A stretch of 64,000 bases of DNA from Sulfitobacter sp. SK012 (GTDB lineage Bacteria > Pseudomonadota > Alphaproteobacteria > Rhodobacterales > Rhodobacteraceae): contig NZ_CP025804.1 of assembly GCF_003352085.1 (NCBI RefSeq), positions 3,720,001 through 3,784,000 on the forward strand, written 5' to 3'. Shown here piece after piece: positions 56,552 to 64,000 of this stretch (position 1 is its first letter; every line of letters begins with the position of its first letter). The position numbers and the translations under genes are program-made. The notes under the pieces were generated by a model. It was not told the origin of the DNA and did no database searches. It worked only from the letters and a program-made list of their open reading frames with translations.

Positions 56552-57526
56552 TTACTCGCAGGCGTAGCTTACGCCATTTGCGGTATCAATCTTGCGGATC
56601 ACTTCCCAGAAGACCTCGTAGGTCATCGGCAGGAACTGGCCTTCGTTCGATTTCTCGAATTCTGCCTGTAGCGACGTGCCCTCCCACTCAAAGCTGAAGA
56701 ACGCATTACGAATGTTGTCCTTCAGTTCAGGTGTGAGATTATGCGCGGTACCAAATCCAGTCGTCGGGAAGGTCTGCGATTTGTAGATCACCTTGACGTC
56801 GTCGGCCTTGATGACATCACGGCTGATCATTCTTGCCTTGACCGAGTTGGCGATTGAAGCCGCCATATAGTCTTTGTTGGCAACGCCGAGGATCGAATTG
56901 TCGTGTTTGCCTGAATAGACCGGTTCGAAGTCCCGCTCTGGCAGCATGTCGAAATCACCCTTCAGGATTGCCGATGGGGCTTTGAAGCCTGAGTTCGACG
57001 TGGGCGATGTAAAGGCAAGTTGCTTGCCCTTAATGTCTTCGACCTTATCAATCCCGGACCCTGGATAGGTGATGATTTCCATCTCGTAGCCGAAATTGCC
57101 GTCCTTGGACGCCATAATCGTGAACGGATTAAAACCAGCACAGTTCACAGCCAGCGGGTTAGAGCCGGTGTTAAAGCCAGCGATATGCAACCGTCCTGAG
57201 CGCATTGCTTCGATTTGGGCCGCGTTATTCTGTACCGGAAAGAAGACAACCGATTTGCCGGTCTCTTTTTCCAGGTGGGTCAGAAAATCGGACCAAGCCT
57301 CTTTGTAGACAGCTGGATCTTCTACCGGTGTATAGGCAAAAATCAGTGTGTCCGGATCCACCTGATCGGCGGGATCTGTGGGTGTATCGGCGACCAAATC
57401 GCCGTCGACATCGCAAAAGCGTTTGTCGAGATCACCACGTGGACAATCCTGTGCCGCCGCGGGGCCAGCAAAAGAAAATGCCAGTGCGACTGCTGCACCA
57501 GACAAAAGAGCGTTCATAAGTTTCAT
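56552..57526 (-). CDS. phnD: Phosphonate/phosphite/phosphate-type substrate-binding protein
   Basis: 324-aa periplasmic binding protein. Signal peptide MKLMNALLSGAAVALAFSFAGPAAA. IFAYTPVEDPAVYKEAW begins the PhnD/PtxB fold. The residues SPTSNSGFKAPSA are the Thr/Ser phosph(on)ate-binding loop, and YSGKHDNSILGV supplies the conserved His/Asn region. The acidic N-terminal DVDGDLVADTPTDPADQVDPD extension is longer than in E. coli PhnD and looks like a marine subgroup feature. The substrate could be phosphonate or phosphite. Confidence 0.9.
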   Translation of the reverse strand: MKLMNALLSGAAVALAFSFAGPAAAQDCPRGDLDKRFCDVDGDLVADTPTDPADQVDPDTLIFAYTPVEDPAVYKEAWSDFLTHLEKETGKSVVFFPVQNNAAQIEAMRSGRLHIAGFNTGSNPLAVNCAGFNPFTIMASKDGNFGYEMEIITYPGSGIDKVEDIKGKQLAFTSPTSNSGFKAPSAILKGDFDMLPERDFEPVYSGKHDNSILGVANKDYMAASIANSVKARMISRDVIKADDVKVIYKSQTFPTTGFGTAHNLTPELKDNIRNAFFSFEWEGTSLQAEFEKSNEGQFLPMTYEVFWEVIRKIDTANGVSYACE

Positions 57527-57590
57527 GTAAATTCCTCCCTGATCAATAGGCTACGCGGTATCTTGGGAGATGAGCAAAGATTCTTTCACA

Positions 57591-57604
57591 TTCCTATGTA
57601 GGAA
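57591..57604. promoter_or_regulatory. TTCCTA-TG-TAGGAA palindrome upstream of phnD
   Basis: Perfect 6-bp arms around a 2-bp centre, 65 bp upstream of the phnD start, inside its probable promoter. A candidate operator of a regulator of phosph(on)ate uptake; identity unknown. Confidence 0.4.
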
Positions 57605-57715
57605 ACCGTTTTGCCGGTATGTTCATTTTTCATTCTGGGGAAAGTGACAAATAGGGAAAACCCAGCCTACCTGTAGGCCGTCTGTGTTTCACGCAGCAGT
57701 TCAGGCCTGCTCCAG

Positions 57716-57752
57716 CGGCACGTCTAAGCTCCACTAATGCTTAGACGTGCCG
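57716..57752 (-). terminator. Perfect 14-bp hairpin downstream of nrdJ
   Basis: CGGCACGTCTAAGC (57716-57729) pairs perfectly with 57739-57752 around a 9-nt loop, about 97 bp after the nrdJ stop. No T run follows on either strand, so it may be a Rho-linked or RNA-stabilising end rather than a classic terminator. Confidence 0.6.
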
Positions 57753-57848
57753 ATCAATGAAAACGCAGCATTGCAGTGTCCCCACACGAGATTCTCTATT
57801 GCCGTAACCAAAGCGCAGCCACCCAGCGCAAGGTGAATCAGAGCAATC

Positions 57849-60128
57849 TTACCCGCATTTACTGTAGCCGCAGCTGCCGCATGTCATGCAACCCTCGACC
57901 ATACGCAATTCAAACTGACCGCAGCTTGAACATGCCTTGCCGCGTGGGGCGTCAAGGCCAACGACTTTGGCCTGCGGGTCGGACTTAAGTCCCATACCTT
58001 CGCCGGCGATAAACCCTGTCGCGATCATATGTTGTTCGATCACGCCGCCGATCGCTGCAAGAATTGAGGGGATGTATTTCCCTGCCATCCACGCGCCACC
58101 ACGTGGGTCGAACACGGCTTTGAGTTCTTCTACAACAAACGACACATCACCGCCGCGCCGGAACACTGCTGAAATCATGCGCGTAAGAGCAACCGTCCAA
58201 GCAAAATGCTCCATATTTTTAGAGTTGATGAACACTTCGAACGGACGGCGGCGGCCCCCAATCACGATGTCATTGATCGTAATATAAATCGCATGCTCAC
58301 TGTCAGGCCATTTGACTTTATAGGTGTTGCCTTCAAGCTCGCTGGGACGATCGAGCGGTTCAGACATATAGATCACGTCGCCATGGGGCATCGCAGGCTC
58401 TTCGCCGTTGGTGCTGACAACTTCTGGGGCTTCATCGGATACGGTCAGAACCGAACCGGTCACGTCATTGGGACGGTAGGTCGTACAGCCTTTGCACCCG
58501 GTATCCCATGCCTCCATGTAGACATCTTTGAACGCGTCAAAGCTGATGTCCTCGGGGCAGTTGATGGTCTTGGAAATGCTCGAGTCGACCCATTTTTGTG
58601 CAGCTGCCTGCATTTTGACGTGCTCCAGCGGGGCCAGCGTCTGAGCGTTAACGAAGTAGTCCGGCAATGGTGTATCGCCCTTAAGCTCACGCCACAGTTG
58701 GACAGCGTAATCGACGACTTCTTCTTCAGTCCGAGTGCCATCTTTCTGCAGAACTTTGCGTTTGTAAGCATAAGCAAAAACCGGCTCGATGCCCGAGCTG
58801 ACGTTCCCAGCATAAAGGCTGATCGTGCCGGTCGGCGCAATTGAGGTCAGCAGCGCGTTACGAATGCCGTGTTCACGGATCGCATCGCGCACATCTTCAT
58901 CCATCTGCAGCATTGTGCCAGAGGCCAAAAATGCCTCAGCATCAAACAACGGAAAAGCACCCTTTTCTTTGGCCAGATCGACGCTCGCCAGATAGGCCGC
59001 GCGGGCGATGGCCTTGAGCCATGCCTCGGTTTGTGCTGCCGCTTCGTCAGAGCCGTAGCGTAGCCCGACCATAAGCAGAGCATCCGCCAGCCCAGTCACA
59101 CCAAGCCCGATCCGGCGCTTCGCCTTTGCTTCACGCTCCTGCTCCGGAAGCGGGAACTTGGAGACATCCACGACGTTGTCCATCATCCGCACGGCAGTAG
59201 CGACCAATTCGCTCAGCGCGTCTTGATCAAGGGCCGCGGCATCTTCAAACGGATCGCTAACAAGGCGCGCCATGTTGATTGAGCCTAAGAGACATGCACC
59301 ATAAGGCGGCAATGGCTGCTCGCCACAGGGGTTCGTCGCAGCAATCGTTTCGCAATAGCTAAGATTGTTAGCCGCGTTGATCCGGTCGATGAAAATCACA
59401 CCAGGCTCGGCAAACTCATAAGTGGCCTTCATGATCCGGTTCCACAGATCACGGGCCTGAACAGTCCTGTAGACCGTCTCGTTAAATTTCAGATCCCAAG
59501 GCCCATCCGCCTTGACCGCATCCATGAAGGGGTCGGTAATCAGCACGGACATGTTGAACATCCGAAGCCGCGCAGCGTCAGATTTGGCGGCAATGAAATC
59601 CTCTACATCAGGGTGATCACAACGCATCGTTGCCATCATTGCGCCCCGGCGTGAGCCTGCGGACATGATCGTGCGGCACATCGCGTCCCACACATCCATA
59701 AAGCTCAACGGGCCAGAAGCATCCGCCGACACGCCCAGTACATCCGCGCCCTTGGGACGGATGGTCGAGAAATCATACCCAATTCCGCCGCCCTGCTGCA
59801 TGGTCAATGCCGCTTCTTTGAGCATGTCGAAAATACCGCCCATGCTGTCAGGAACGGTCCCCATAACAAAGCAGTTAAACAGCGTCACACGGCGTGCAGT
59901 TCCTGCTCCCGCCGTGATGCGTCCCGCAGGCAAATATTTGAAATCTTCAAGCGCTTCGTAGAACTTTTTTTCCCAGCTGCTTTTGTCGTTTTCGACCTGT
60001 GCCAGATCATTCGCGATGCGCTGCCAAGTATCCTCGACGCTTATGTCTTTTGGCGTGCCATCCGCTGCTTTGAAGCGGTACTTCATATCCCAGATCTGTT
60101 CGGCAATAGGGGCGGAAAAACGGGACAT
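57849..60128 (-). CDS. nrdJ: Adenosylcobalamin-dependent ribonucleotide reductase (class II)
   Basis: 759-aa B12-dependent reductase producing deoxyribonucleotides. FNCFVMGTVPD and NPCGEQPLPPYGACLLGSIN hold the active-site cysteines and the Asn/Glu radical-relay residues. The C-terminus CSSCGQFELRMVEGCMTCGSCGYSKCG has several CxxC pairs for the redox-shuttle or zinc-ribbon tail. It is oxygen-independent, so useful in variable oxygen. Two NrdR-like boxes lie upstream at 60235-60281. It is the only RNR gene in the window. Confidence 0.96.
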   Translation of the reverse strand: MSRFSAPIAEQIWDMKYRFKAADGTPKDISVEDTWQRIANDLAQVENDKSSWEKKFYEALEDFKYLPAGRITAGAGTARRVTLFNCFVMGTVPDSMGGIFDMLKEAALTMQQGGGIGYDFSTIRPKGADVLGVSADASGPLSFMDVWDAMCRTIMSAGSRRGAMMATMRCDHPDVEDFIAAKSDAARLRMFNMSVLITDPFMDAVKADGPWDLKFNETVYRTVQARDLWNRIMKATYEFAEPGVIFIDRINAANNLSYCETIAATNPCGEQPLPPYGACLLGSINMARLVSDPFEDAAALDQDALSELVATAVRMMDNVVDVSKFPLPEQEREAKAKRRIGLGVTGLADALLMVGLRYGSDEAAAQTEAWLKAIARAAYLASVDLAKEKGAFPLFDAEAFLASGTMLQMDEDVRDAIREHGIRNALLTSIAPTGTISLYAGNVSSGIEPVFAYAYKRKVLQKDGTRTEEEVVDYAVQLWRELKGDTPLPDYFVNAQTLAPLEHVKMQAAAQKWVDSSISKTINCPEDISFDAFKDVYMEAWDTGCKGCTTYRPNDVTGSVLTVSDEAPEVVSTNGEEPAMPHGDVIYMSEPLDRPSELEGNTYKVKWPDSEHAIYITINDIVIGGRRRPFEVFINSKNMEHFAWTVALTRMISAVFRRGGDVSFVVEELKAVFDPRGGAWMAGKYIPSILAAIGGVIEQHMIATGFIAGEGMGLKSDPQAKVVGLDAPRGKACSSCGQFELRMVEGCMTCGSCGYSKCG

Positions 60129-60234
60129 AGGTGGCGCTTTCTATACTTGAAAATAGGCAGGTTGGCCCTGCATTATACGGTGTCTGTTAGGATTCTGAAA
60201 CGGCCTTGTGATGGCCCGAAGCAGGTGTTGTGGC

Positions 60235-60281
60235 GATCTATATGTGGTATGAGCCGGCCGCGTCAACACTATATAGCGGGC
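60235..60281. promoter_or_regulatory. Tandem NrdR-like boxes upstream of nrdJ
   Basis: Box 1 (60235-60250) contains ATCTATATGTGG. Box 2 (60266-60281) contains ACACTATATAG. Starts are 31 bp apart, matching the paired arrangement used by the ATP/dATP-responsive repressor NrdR on RNR promoters. The consensus match is good in the CTATAT core, weaker in the right arms. They lie about 107 bp upstream of nrdJ and 64 bp upstream of the divergent DUF1489 gene. Confidence 0.65.
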
Positions 60282-60344
60282 GAAATTCAGAAAAACACAC
60301 ACTGTTTCTCTTGCACCACTGCCGTTATTCTGCGATGTAGGAGG

Positions 60345-60776
60345 ATGGCTAAAACTGTCAACCTTATAAAGCTCTCAGTCGGCTCTGAAAACGTCGAAGA
60401 TATGATTGAATGGCAATCAAACAAACGCGCACAAGCACCCGATGGACTGCCCCGTCACGTCACACGGATGTGGCCAAAGCGTGGGGACGAAATCATCAAT
60501 GGCGGTTCGATTTACTGGGTCGTAAAGGGTGTAATACAGTGCCGACAGCGGGTTGAGCGACTGGATGAATATTTCGGCACAGACGGGATTCGCCGCTGCG
60601 CCATCGTTCTAAACCCCGACCTGATCCGTACCCAAGGAAGCCTGAAACGCCCCTTCCAAGGATGGCGTTATCTTGCCACGGCAGATGCTCCGCCCGATCT
60701 GCCAAAAGGGCGCGAAAATGAAGATGTCCTGCCAATAGAGCTTAACCGTGCATTGGCTGAAATCGGGGTCCTGTAA
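60345..60776 (+). CDS. DUF1489 family protein
   Basis: 143-aa cytoplasmic protein. The start at 60345 follows TAGGAGG; an upstream frame is rejected. MAKTVNLIKLSVGSENVEDM and RHVTRMWPKRGDEIINGGSIYWVVKG, with FQGWRYLATADAPPDLP, are the DUF1489 signatures (quoted by separate segments). Alphaproteobacterial, with no known function. Divergent from nrdJ and convergent with hisG. Confidence 0.88.
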   Translation: MAKTVNLIKLSVGSENVEDMIEWQSNKRAQAPDGLPRHVTRMWPKRGDEIINGGSIYWVVKGVIQCRQRVERLDEYFGTDGIRRCAIVLNPDLIRTQGSLKRPFQGWRYLATADAPPDLPKGRENEDVLPIELNRALAEIGVL

Positions 60777-60785
60777 CAGCACCCT

Positions 60786-60804
60786 GATTTGCATTTTGCA
60801 AATC
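60786..60804. other. GATTTGCA-TTT-TGCAAATC palindrome between convergent genes
   Basis: Perfect 8-bp arms around TTT, 10 bp after the DUF1489 stop and 37 bp before the hisG stop. Probably a weak shared transcript end. It resembles the TTTGCAAA-type half-sites of short-chain acyl-CoA regulators only by chance, as it is not in a promoter. Confidence 0.35.
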
Positions 60805-60840
60805 TCAATAAAGGCGTCGCGCTTCAGCGTGCCCTTTGGA

Positions 60841-61539
60841 TTATGCCCCTGCGTCTAGGCGCTTCATCAAGCTCTCAAGCGTATTTAATTGCGCATCATC
60901 TAGCTCAGCTACTCGGCTGCGCCAAAGCGTCGCTTGGCTGCGCAGCATCAACCCGTCACTTAAAATTTTCAAATGGTTCGCACGCAGCGTCTCGCCGCTT
61001 GAGGTGATGTCAGCAATCGCCTCTGCCGTCTCATTTGCGACGGTGCCTTCGGTCGCGCCTTGGCTGTCGACCAACGAATAGTCCGCGACGCCTCCCTGGC
61101 GCATGAATTCCCGAACCAAACGGTGGTATTTCGTCGCGATCCGTAAGCGGTGCCCATGTCGCGCTCGAAAGGCAGCTGCAACCGCATCAAGATCATCAAG
61201 GGTATCGACATCCACCCAAGCCATGGGCACTGCCAAAATCAGATCCGCATGACCGAAATTCAACTCTTCGACCGGCTCCACCATCTGCTCCCACAGGGGC
61301 AGTTTTTCATGGATCAAGTCAGTACCGGTGACACCCAAATGCAGATGGCCTGTAGCAAGCTCACGCGGGATTTCGCCTGCCGAAAGCAGCACCAGCGATA
61401 CACCGCCAATACCGTCAACTGCGCCGGCGTATTCACGGTCAGATCCGCTGCGGCGCAAGGTGATGCCACGCGCACCAAACCAGTCAAACGTCTTTTCCAT
61501 CAGCCGCCCCTTGGACGGCACACCGAGTTTGAGCGTCAT
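60841..61539 (-). CDS. hisG: ATP phosphoribosyltransferase, short form
   Basis: 232-aa catalytic subunit of the first step of histidine synthesis (ATP + PRPP). It is the short HisG(S), lacking the C-terminal regulatory domain, and therefore needs HisZ. LKLGVPSKGRLMEKTFDWFG and DLIHEKLPLWEQMVE, with the PRPP-binding region around SQGATEGTVANETAE, are family features. It overlaps the hisZ stop (ATGA). Confidence 0.95.
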   Translation of the reverse strand: MTLKLGVPSKGRLMEKTFDWFGARGITLRRSGSDREYAGAVDGIGGVSLVLLSAGEIPRELATGHLHLGVTGTDLIHEKLPLWEQMVEPVEELNFGHADLILAVPMAWVDVDTLDDLDAVAAAFRARHGHRLRIATKYHRLVREFMRQGGVADYSLVDSQGATEGTVANETAEAIADITSSGETLRANHLKILSDGLMLRSQATLWRSRVAELDDAQLNTLESLMKRLDAGA

Positions 61540-62615
61540 GCCACGCCCTCCAGTTCCAGCAAAAGGCCCGGGCGCATTACACCGCCCACAGCGGGGATTT
61601 CTACCCCATCGCCCAATCGGCGTGTCAGTGCATCATAGCGCCCGCCGCTGGCCACATTTGGCAAGTCAGCACGATCTTCAGCACGAAATCCAAATACGAA
61701 ACCGTCGTAATATTCCATCGAAGATCGACCGTAGCTTGCCTCAAATACCAGCGTGCCTACATCGACGTCGCGTGCACGCAGGGCTTCTTGGCGTGCCTCA
61801 ATCCGGGCCACGGCCGCTGTGATCGTGGGTAAATCGACGGCCAAATCATGCAATCTGCTTAGCGCAGCAGGCATCTGGCCGCGGATATCCAAAAGAGTTT
61901 CGATCAGATCTACTTCACGCGCAGAAATCGGAGGTGCGGCGGCGTCTGCCTTGAGGGCAACGACGCGGGCGTCAATCTCGGCACCTGTTCTTTTGCCCGT
62001 CAGCGGCGCGTCGCAATTGCCTCCACCTGCCAGCAACTCAGAACGTGCTGCAGCCACCGGGGTGCGCCCTGAAAAACGCTCCAGCAATGCGCGAAACCGA
62101 CGAGGTCGCCAGATGTGGCGCATAAGCGCTCCCTTGCGGGCCGGCGTTGTATCCAGCCCAGAAACGGCCGCCATCAAAAGCCCGATATCACCTGTCACCG
62201 CACGCACGGGAAGACCGCGCAACGCACCCGCGATCAGCGCAAATACTTCGGCATCCGCTGAAGCGGGATCAGCACGTTCAAACACCTCATACCCAACCTG
62301 CACATACTCATTGGTGCGGCTAGGGTCGTGTTCTTGTCGGCGAAAAACTTCGCCCGCGTAGGTATAGCGCGCAGGCTCCGCGCCATGGGCCATGTGCATC
62401 TGCACAACGGGAACAGTGTAATCAGGCCGCAGCATTTGCTCCCCGCGCAGCGCATCGCTGGTAACGTAGGCGCGCGCGCGAATATCCTCGCCATAAAGAT
62501 CAAGAAGCGTTTCCGCTGGTTGCAGAATTGGGGGCTCGACCGGGACCGCACCTTGCGCTTCAAAAATAGCGCGCAAGGCCGCGGCCTTGGCATTCGTTTG
62601 CGCGCGTGTCGGCAT
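61536..62615 (-). CDS. hisZ: ATP phosphoribosyltransferase regulatory subunit
   Basis: 359-aa HisRS-paralog that forms the octamer with short HisG and gives histidine feedback inhibition. The class II synthetase-like motifs QMLRPDYTVPVVQMH and RYTYAGEVFRRQEHD are degenerate, as expected of HisZ. GRSSMEYYDGFVFGF and ASGGRYDALTRRLG form the C-terminal half. The start at 62615 overlaps the hisS stop (TGATG); the longer frame to 62699 is rejected. Confidence 0.94.
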   Translation of the reverse strand: MPTRAQTNAKAAALRAIFEAQGAVPVEPPILQPAETLLDLYGEDIRARAYVTSDALRGEQMLRPDYTVPVVQMHMAHGAEPARYTYAGEVFRRQEHDPSRTNEYVQVGYEVFERADPASADAEVFALIAGALRGLPVRAVTGDIGLLMAAVSGLDTTPARKGALMRHIWRPRRFRALLERFSGRTPVAAARSELLAGGGNCDAPLTGKRTGAEIDARVVALKADAAAPPISAREVDLIETLLDIRGQMPAALSRLHDLAVDLPTITAAVARIEARQEALRARDVDVGTLVFEASYGRSSMEYYDGFVFGFRAEDRADLPNVASGGRYDALTRRLGDGVEIPAVGGVMRPGLLLELEGVA

Positions 62616-64000
62616 CAGCGGCGGCTCTTGAGGATCGATTGCACTTGGGCAACCAATTCGCCACGCGGCACCTCGATCTGGCTGGGGCGGTCTTTCCACT
62701 CTTCATGCGTCGCGTGTTCGGCAATTTCTGCGCCCAAGATCAGGTCTTTGATCTGAACCAAACCATTATCGAACTCATCGCCGCCCGCAATAATCGCGAC
62801 AGGGCTGTTGCGACGATCTGCGTATTTCAACTGGTTGCCAAAGTTTTTAGGGTTGCCCAAATAAACTTCTGCCCGGATCCCGGCCTGCCGCAGTTCAGCT
62901 ACCATCGCCTGATACTCGGCCATCCGCGCGCGATCCATCACCGTTACAACCACGGGACCGTCCGATTTCGCATCCAGACGCCCCTTGGCGTGCAATGCGG
63001 CCAACAACCGGTCTACACCGATGGAAACACCCGTTGCCGGCACTTCCTGGCCGGTGAAACGCTTAACGAGATCGTCATAGCGCCCGCCCCCCGCAACAGA
63101 CCCAAACTGCCGCTTGCGTCCTTTGTCATCGAGGATTTCAAAGGTGAGCTCTGCTTCAAAAACAGGACCGGTATAATAGCCAAGTCCGCGCACAACCGAG
63201 GGGTCGATCTCGATCCGGTCGGGGCCATACCCGCCTGCCGCAAGCAACCCTTCGATGGTATCAAGCTCTGCCACACCGTCGAGGCCAATTGCGGAGCCAG
63301 TCACGAGGGCGCGCAAAGCATCAACCGTTGCGGTTCCAGTCGCACCTTTGGCCTGCATAAAGCCCATGACCACGTCTGCCTGCGTATCAGACAGCCCTGC
63401 ACCACCAGTGAAATCGCCGCTGTCATCTTTGCGACCTGCGCCAAGCAATGCACGAACACCGTCCGTGCCAAGGCGGTCGAGCTTATCGATCGCACGTAGC
63501 ACGATGCCGCGCTCCGCTTCTTTGTCGTCCCCAGAAAGCCCTGCGACTTCCATCACACCGCTAAGCACTTTGCGGTTATTCACACGAACAATGTAGTCAC
63601 CACGCTCGATGCCAACCTCTTCGAGGCAGTCAGCCAGCATTGCGCAAATCTCGGCGTCAGCGGCCACACTGGAGGCACCGACAGTATCCGCATCGCATTG
63701 ATAAAACTGACGAAACCGCCCCGGACCCGGCTTTTCATTTCGCCAGACAGGACCCATGGCATAGCGGCGGTAGGGCGTCGGCAAGTCATTGCGGTGCTGC
63801 GCGTAGACGCGGGCTAACGGTGCCGTCAGGTCGTAACGCAACGCGAGCCAATCGCCGGGTTTGTCAGCCTCTGCATCTTCTTGCCAGGCAAAAACACCTT
63901 CGTTTGGGCGGTCAACATCGGGCAGGAACTTGCCCAAAGCTTCGACCGTCTCAACACCGGCACTTTCCAACGCATCAAAGCCATAGCGGCTGTAGACGCT
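62615..64000 (-). CDS. hisS: Histidyl-tRNA synthetase, N-terminus cut by window edge
   Basis: The visible 461 codons are open to the right edge; the first residues are missing. [14 protein letters not shown] and [26 protein letters not shown] are motif 2 and neighbours. [12 protein letters not shown] and [13 protein letters not shown] are HisRS motif 3 region features, and the C-terminal anticodon-binding domain starts near [14 protein letters not shown]. It is in one operon with hisZ and hisG. Confidence 0.96.
   Translation of the reverse strand, partial: SVYSRYGFDALESAGVETVEALGKFLPDVDRPNEGVFAWQEDAEADKPGDWLALRYDLTAPLARVYAQHRNDLPTPYRRYAMGPVWRNEKPGPGRFRQFYQCDADTVGASSVAADAEICAMLADCLEEVGIERGDYIVRVNNRKVLSGVMEVAGLSGDDKEAERGIVLRAIDKLDRLGTDGVRALLGAGRKDDSGDFTGGAGLSDTQADVVMGFMQAKGATGTATVDALRALVTGSAIGLDGVAELDTIEGLLAAGGYGPDRIEIDPSVVRGLGYYTGPVFEAELTFEILDDKGRKRQFGSVAGGGRYDDLVKRFTGQEVPATGVSIGVDRLLAALHAKGRLDAKSDGPVVVTVMDRARMAEYQAMVAELRQAGIRAEVYLGNPKNFGNQLKYADRRNSPVAIIAGGDEFDNGLVQIKDLILGAEIAEHATHEEWKDRPSQIEVPRGELVAQVQSILKSRR

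Larger units (their letters stand above)
57527..57848. other. 322-bp intergenic region between nrdJ and phnD
   Basis: It contains the palindrome near phnD and the 14-bp hairpin after nrdJ (both listed). No ORF of interest is present. No clear Pho-box match was seen, though the A/T-rich 57625-57660 stretch holds a TGTCAC-type half-site. Confidence 0.5.

Noticed and set aside
59613..59620. Single GTGATCAC inside nrdJ
   Set aside because: Coding, no partner site; chance match.
60786..60804. TTTGCA/TGCAAA palindrome as an acyl-CoA regulator site
   Set aside because: It lies between two convergent gene ends, not in a promoter.

Overview
The window looks like chromosomal DNA of a marine Roseobacter-type alphaproteobacterium (Rhodobacteraceae). 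Evidence: sdh, mdh, sucCD, sucAB and lpd lie close together; an ethylmalonyl-CoA-pathway cassette (malyl-CoA thioesterase/lyase, NnrU-like protein, DUF1737, mesaconyl-CoA hydratase) sits beside suc; histidine biosynthesis uses the short HisG with HisZ; the ribonucleotide reductase is B12-dependent; glucose goes through an Entner-Doudoroff operon (gap-edd-eda); and there are a Hint-domain protein and a VPLPA-CTERM protein of the kind common in this group. I see no tRNA, rRNA, CRISPR array, insertion sequence or prophage. The content reads as core genome with small accessory insertions.

Layout. 1-23.3 kb is a central-carbon block. The minus-strand sdhC-sdhD-(49-aa ORF)-sdhA operon runs off the left edge through a sulfotransferase-like gene. 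A vWA protein, a VPLPA-CTERM protein, mdh and a TauE/SafE permease follow. Then, on the plus strand, come mcl2-nnrU-DUF1737-mch-DUF4344 metallopeptidase, sucC-(exported protein)-(sulfotransferase-like)-sucD, sucA-sucB, two small genes and lpd. 23.6-34.2 kb is housekeeping: PPOX flavoprotein, acyltransferase, ftsX, ftsE, a zinc-ribbon protein, and the operon argH-lipoprotein-lipoprotein-DUF2834-lysA-TIGR02302, with tlpA divergent from argH. 34.2-37.4 kb is accessory: a frameshifted gene remnant, a Hint-domain protein, an LpxR-type lipid A deacylase and a winged-helix regulator. 37.4-47.8 kb is sugar catabolism: gap-edd-eda, an acyl-CoA synthetase, and a fructose-type ABC uptake operon frcBCAK with a divergent ROK regulator. 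47.9-57.5 kb has a TTC38-like TPR gene overlapping a ThDP enzyme gene, an MFS transporter, a histidine phosphatase and a phnDCEE phosphonate/phosphite-type importer ending in a HAD hydrolase. 57.8-64 kb has nrdJ, DUF1489 and hisS-hisZ-hisG.

The strongest structural signal is regulatory. Two GTGATCAC palindromes whose starts lie exactly 21 bp apart occur upstream of sdhC and again, with the same spacing, upstream of sucC. This predicts that one unnamed regulator controls succinate dehydrogenase and succinyl-CoA synthetase/2-oxoglutarate dehydrogenase together. Both operons also carry a sulfotransferase-like P-loop gene among their TCA genes. Other signals are a pair of NrdR-like boxes 31 bp apart before nrdJ, a LacI-type palindrome before gap, a 49-codon ORF between sdhD and sdhA, and two tandem mini-lipoproteins between argH and lysA.

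Limits: all family calls come from reading translated sequence without database searches, and start codons were chosen by ribosome-binding sites, overlaps and family length.
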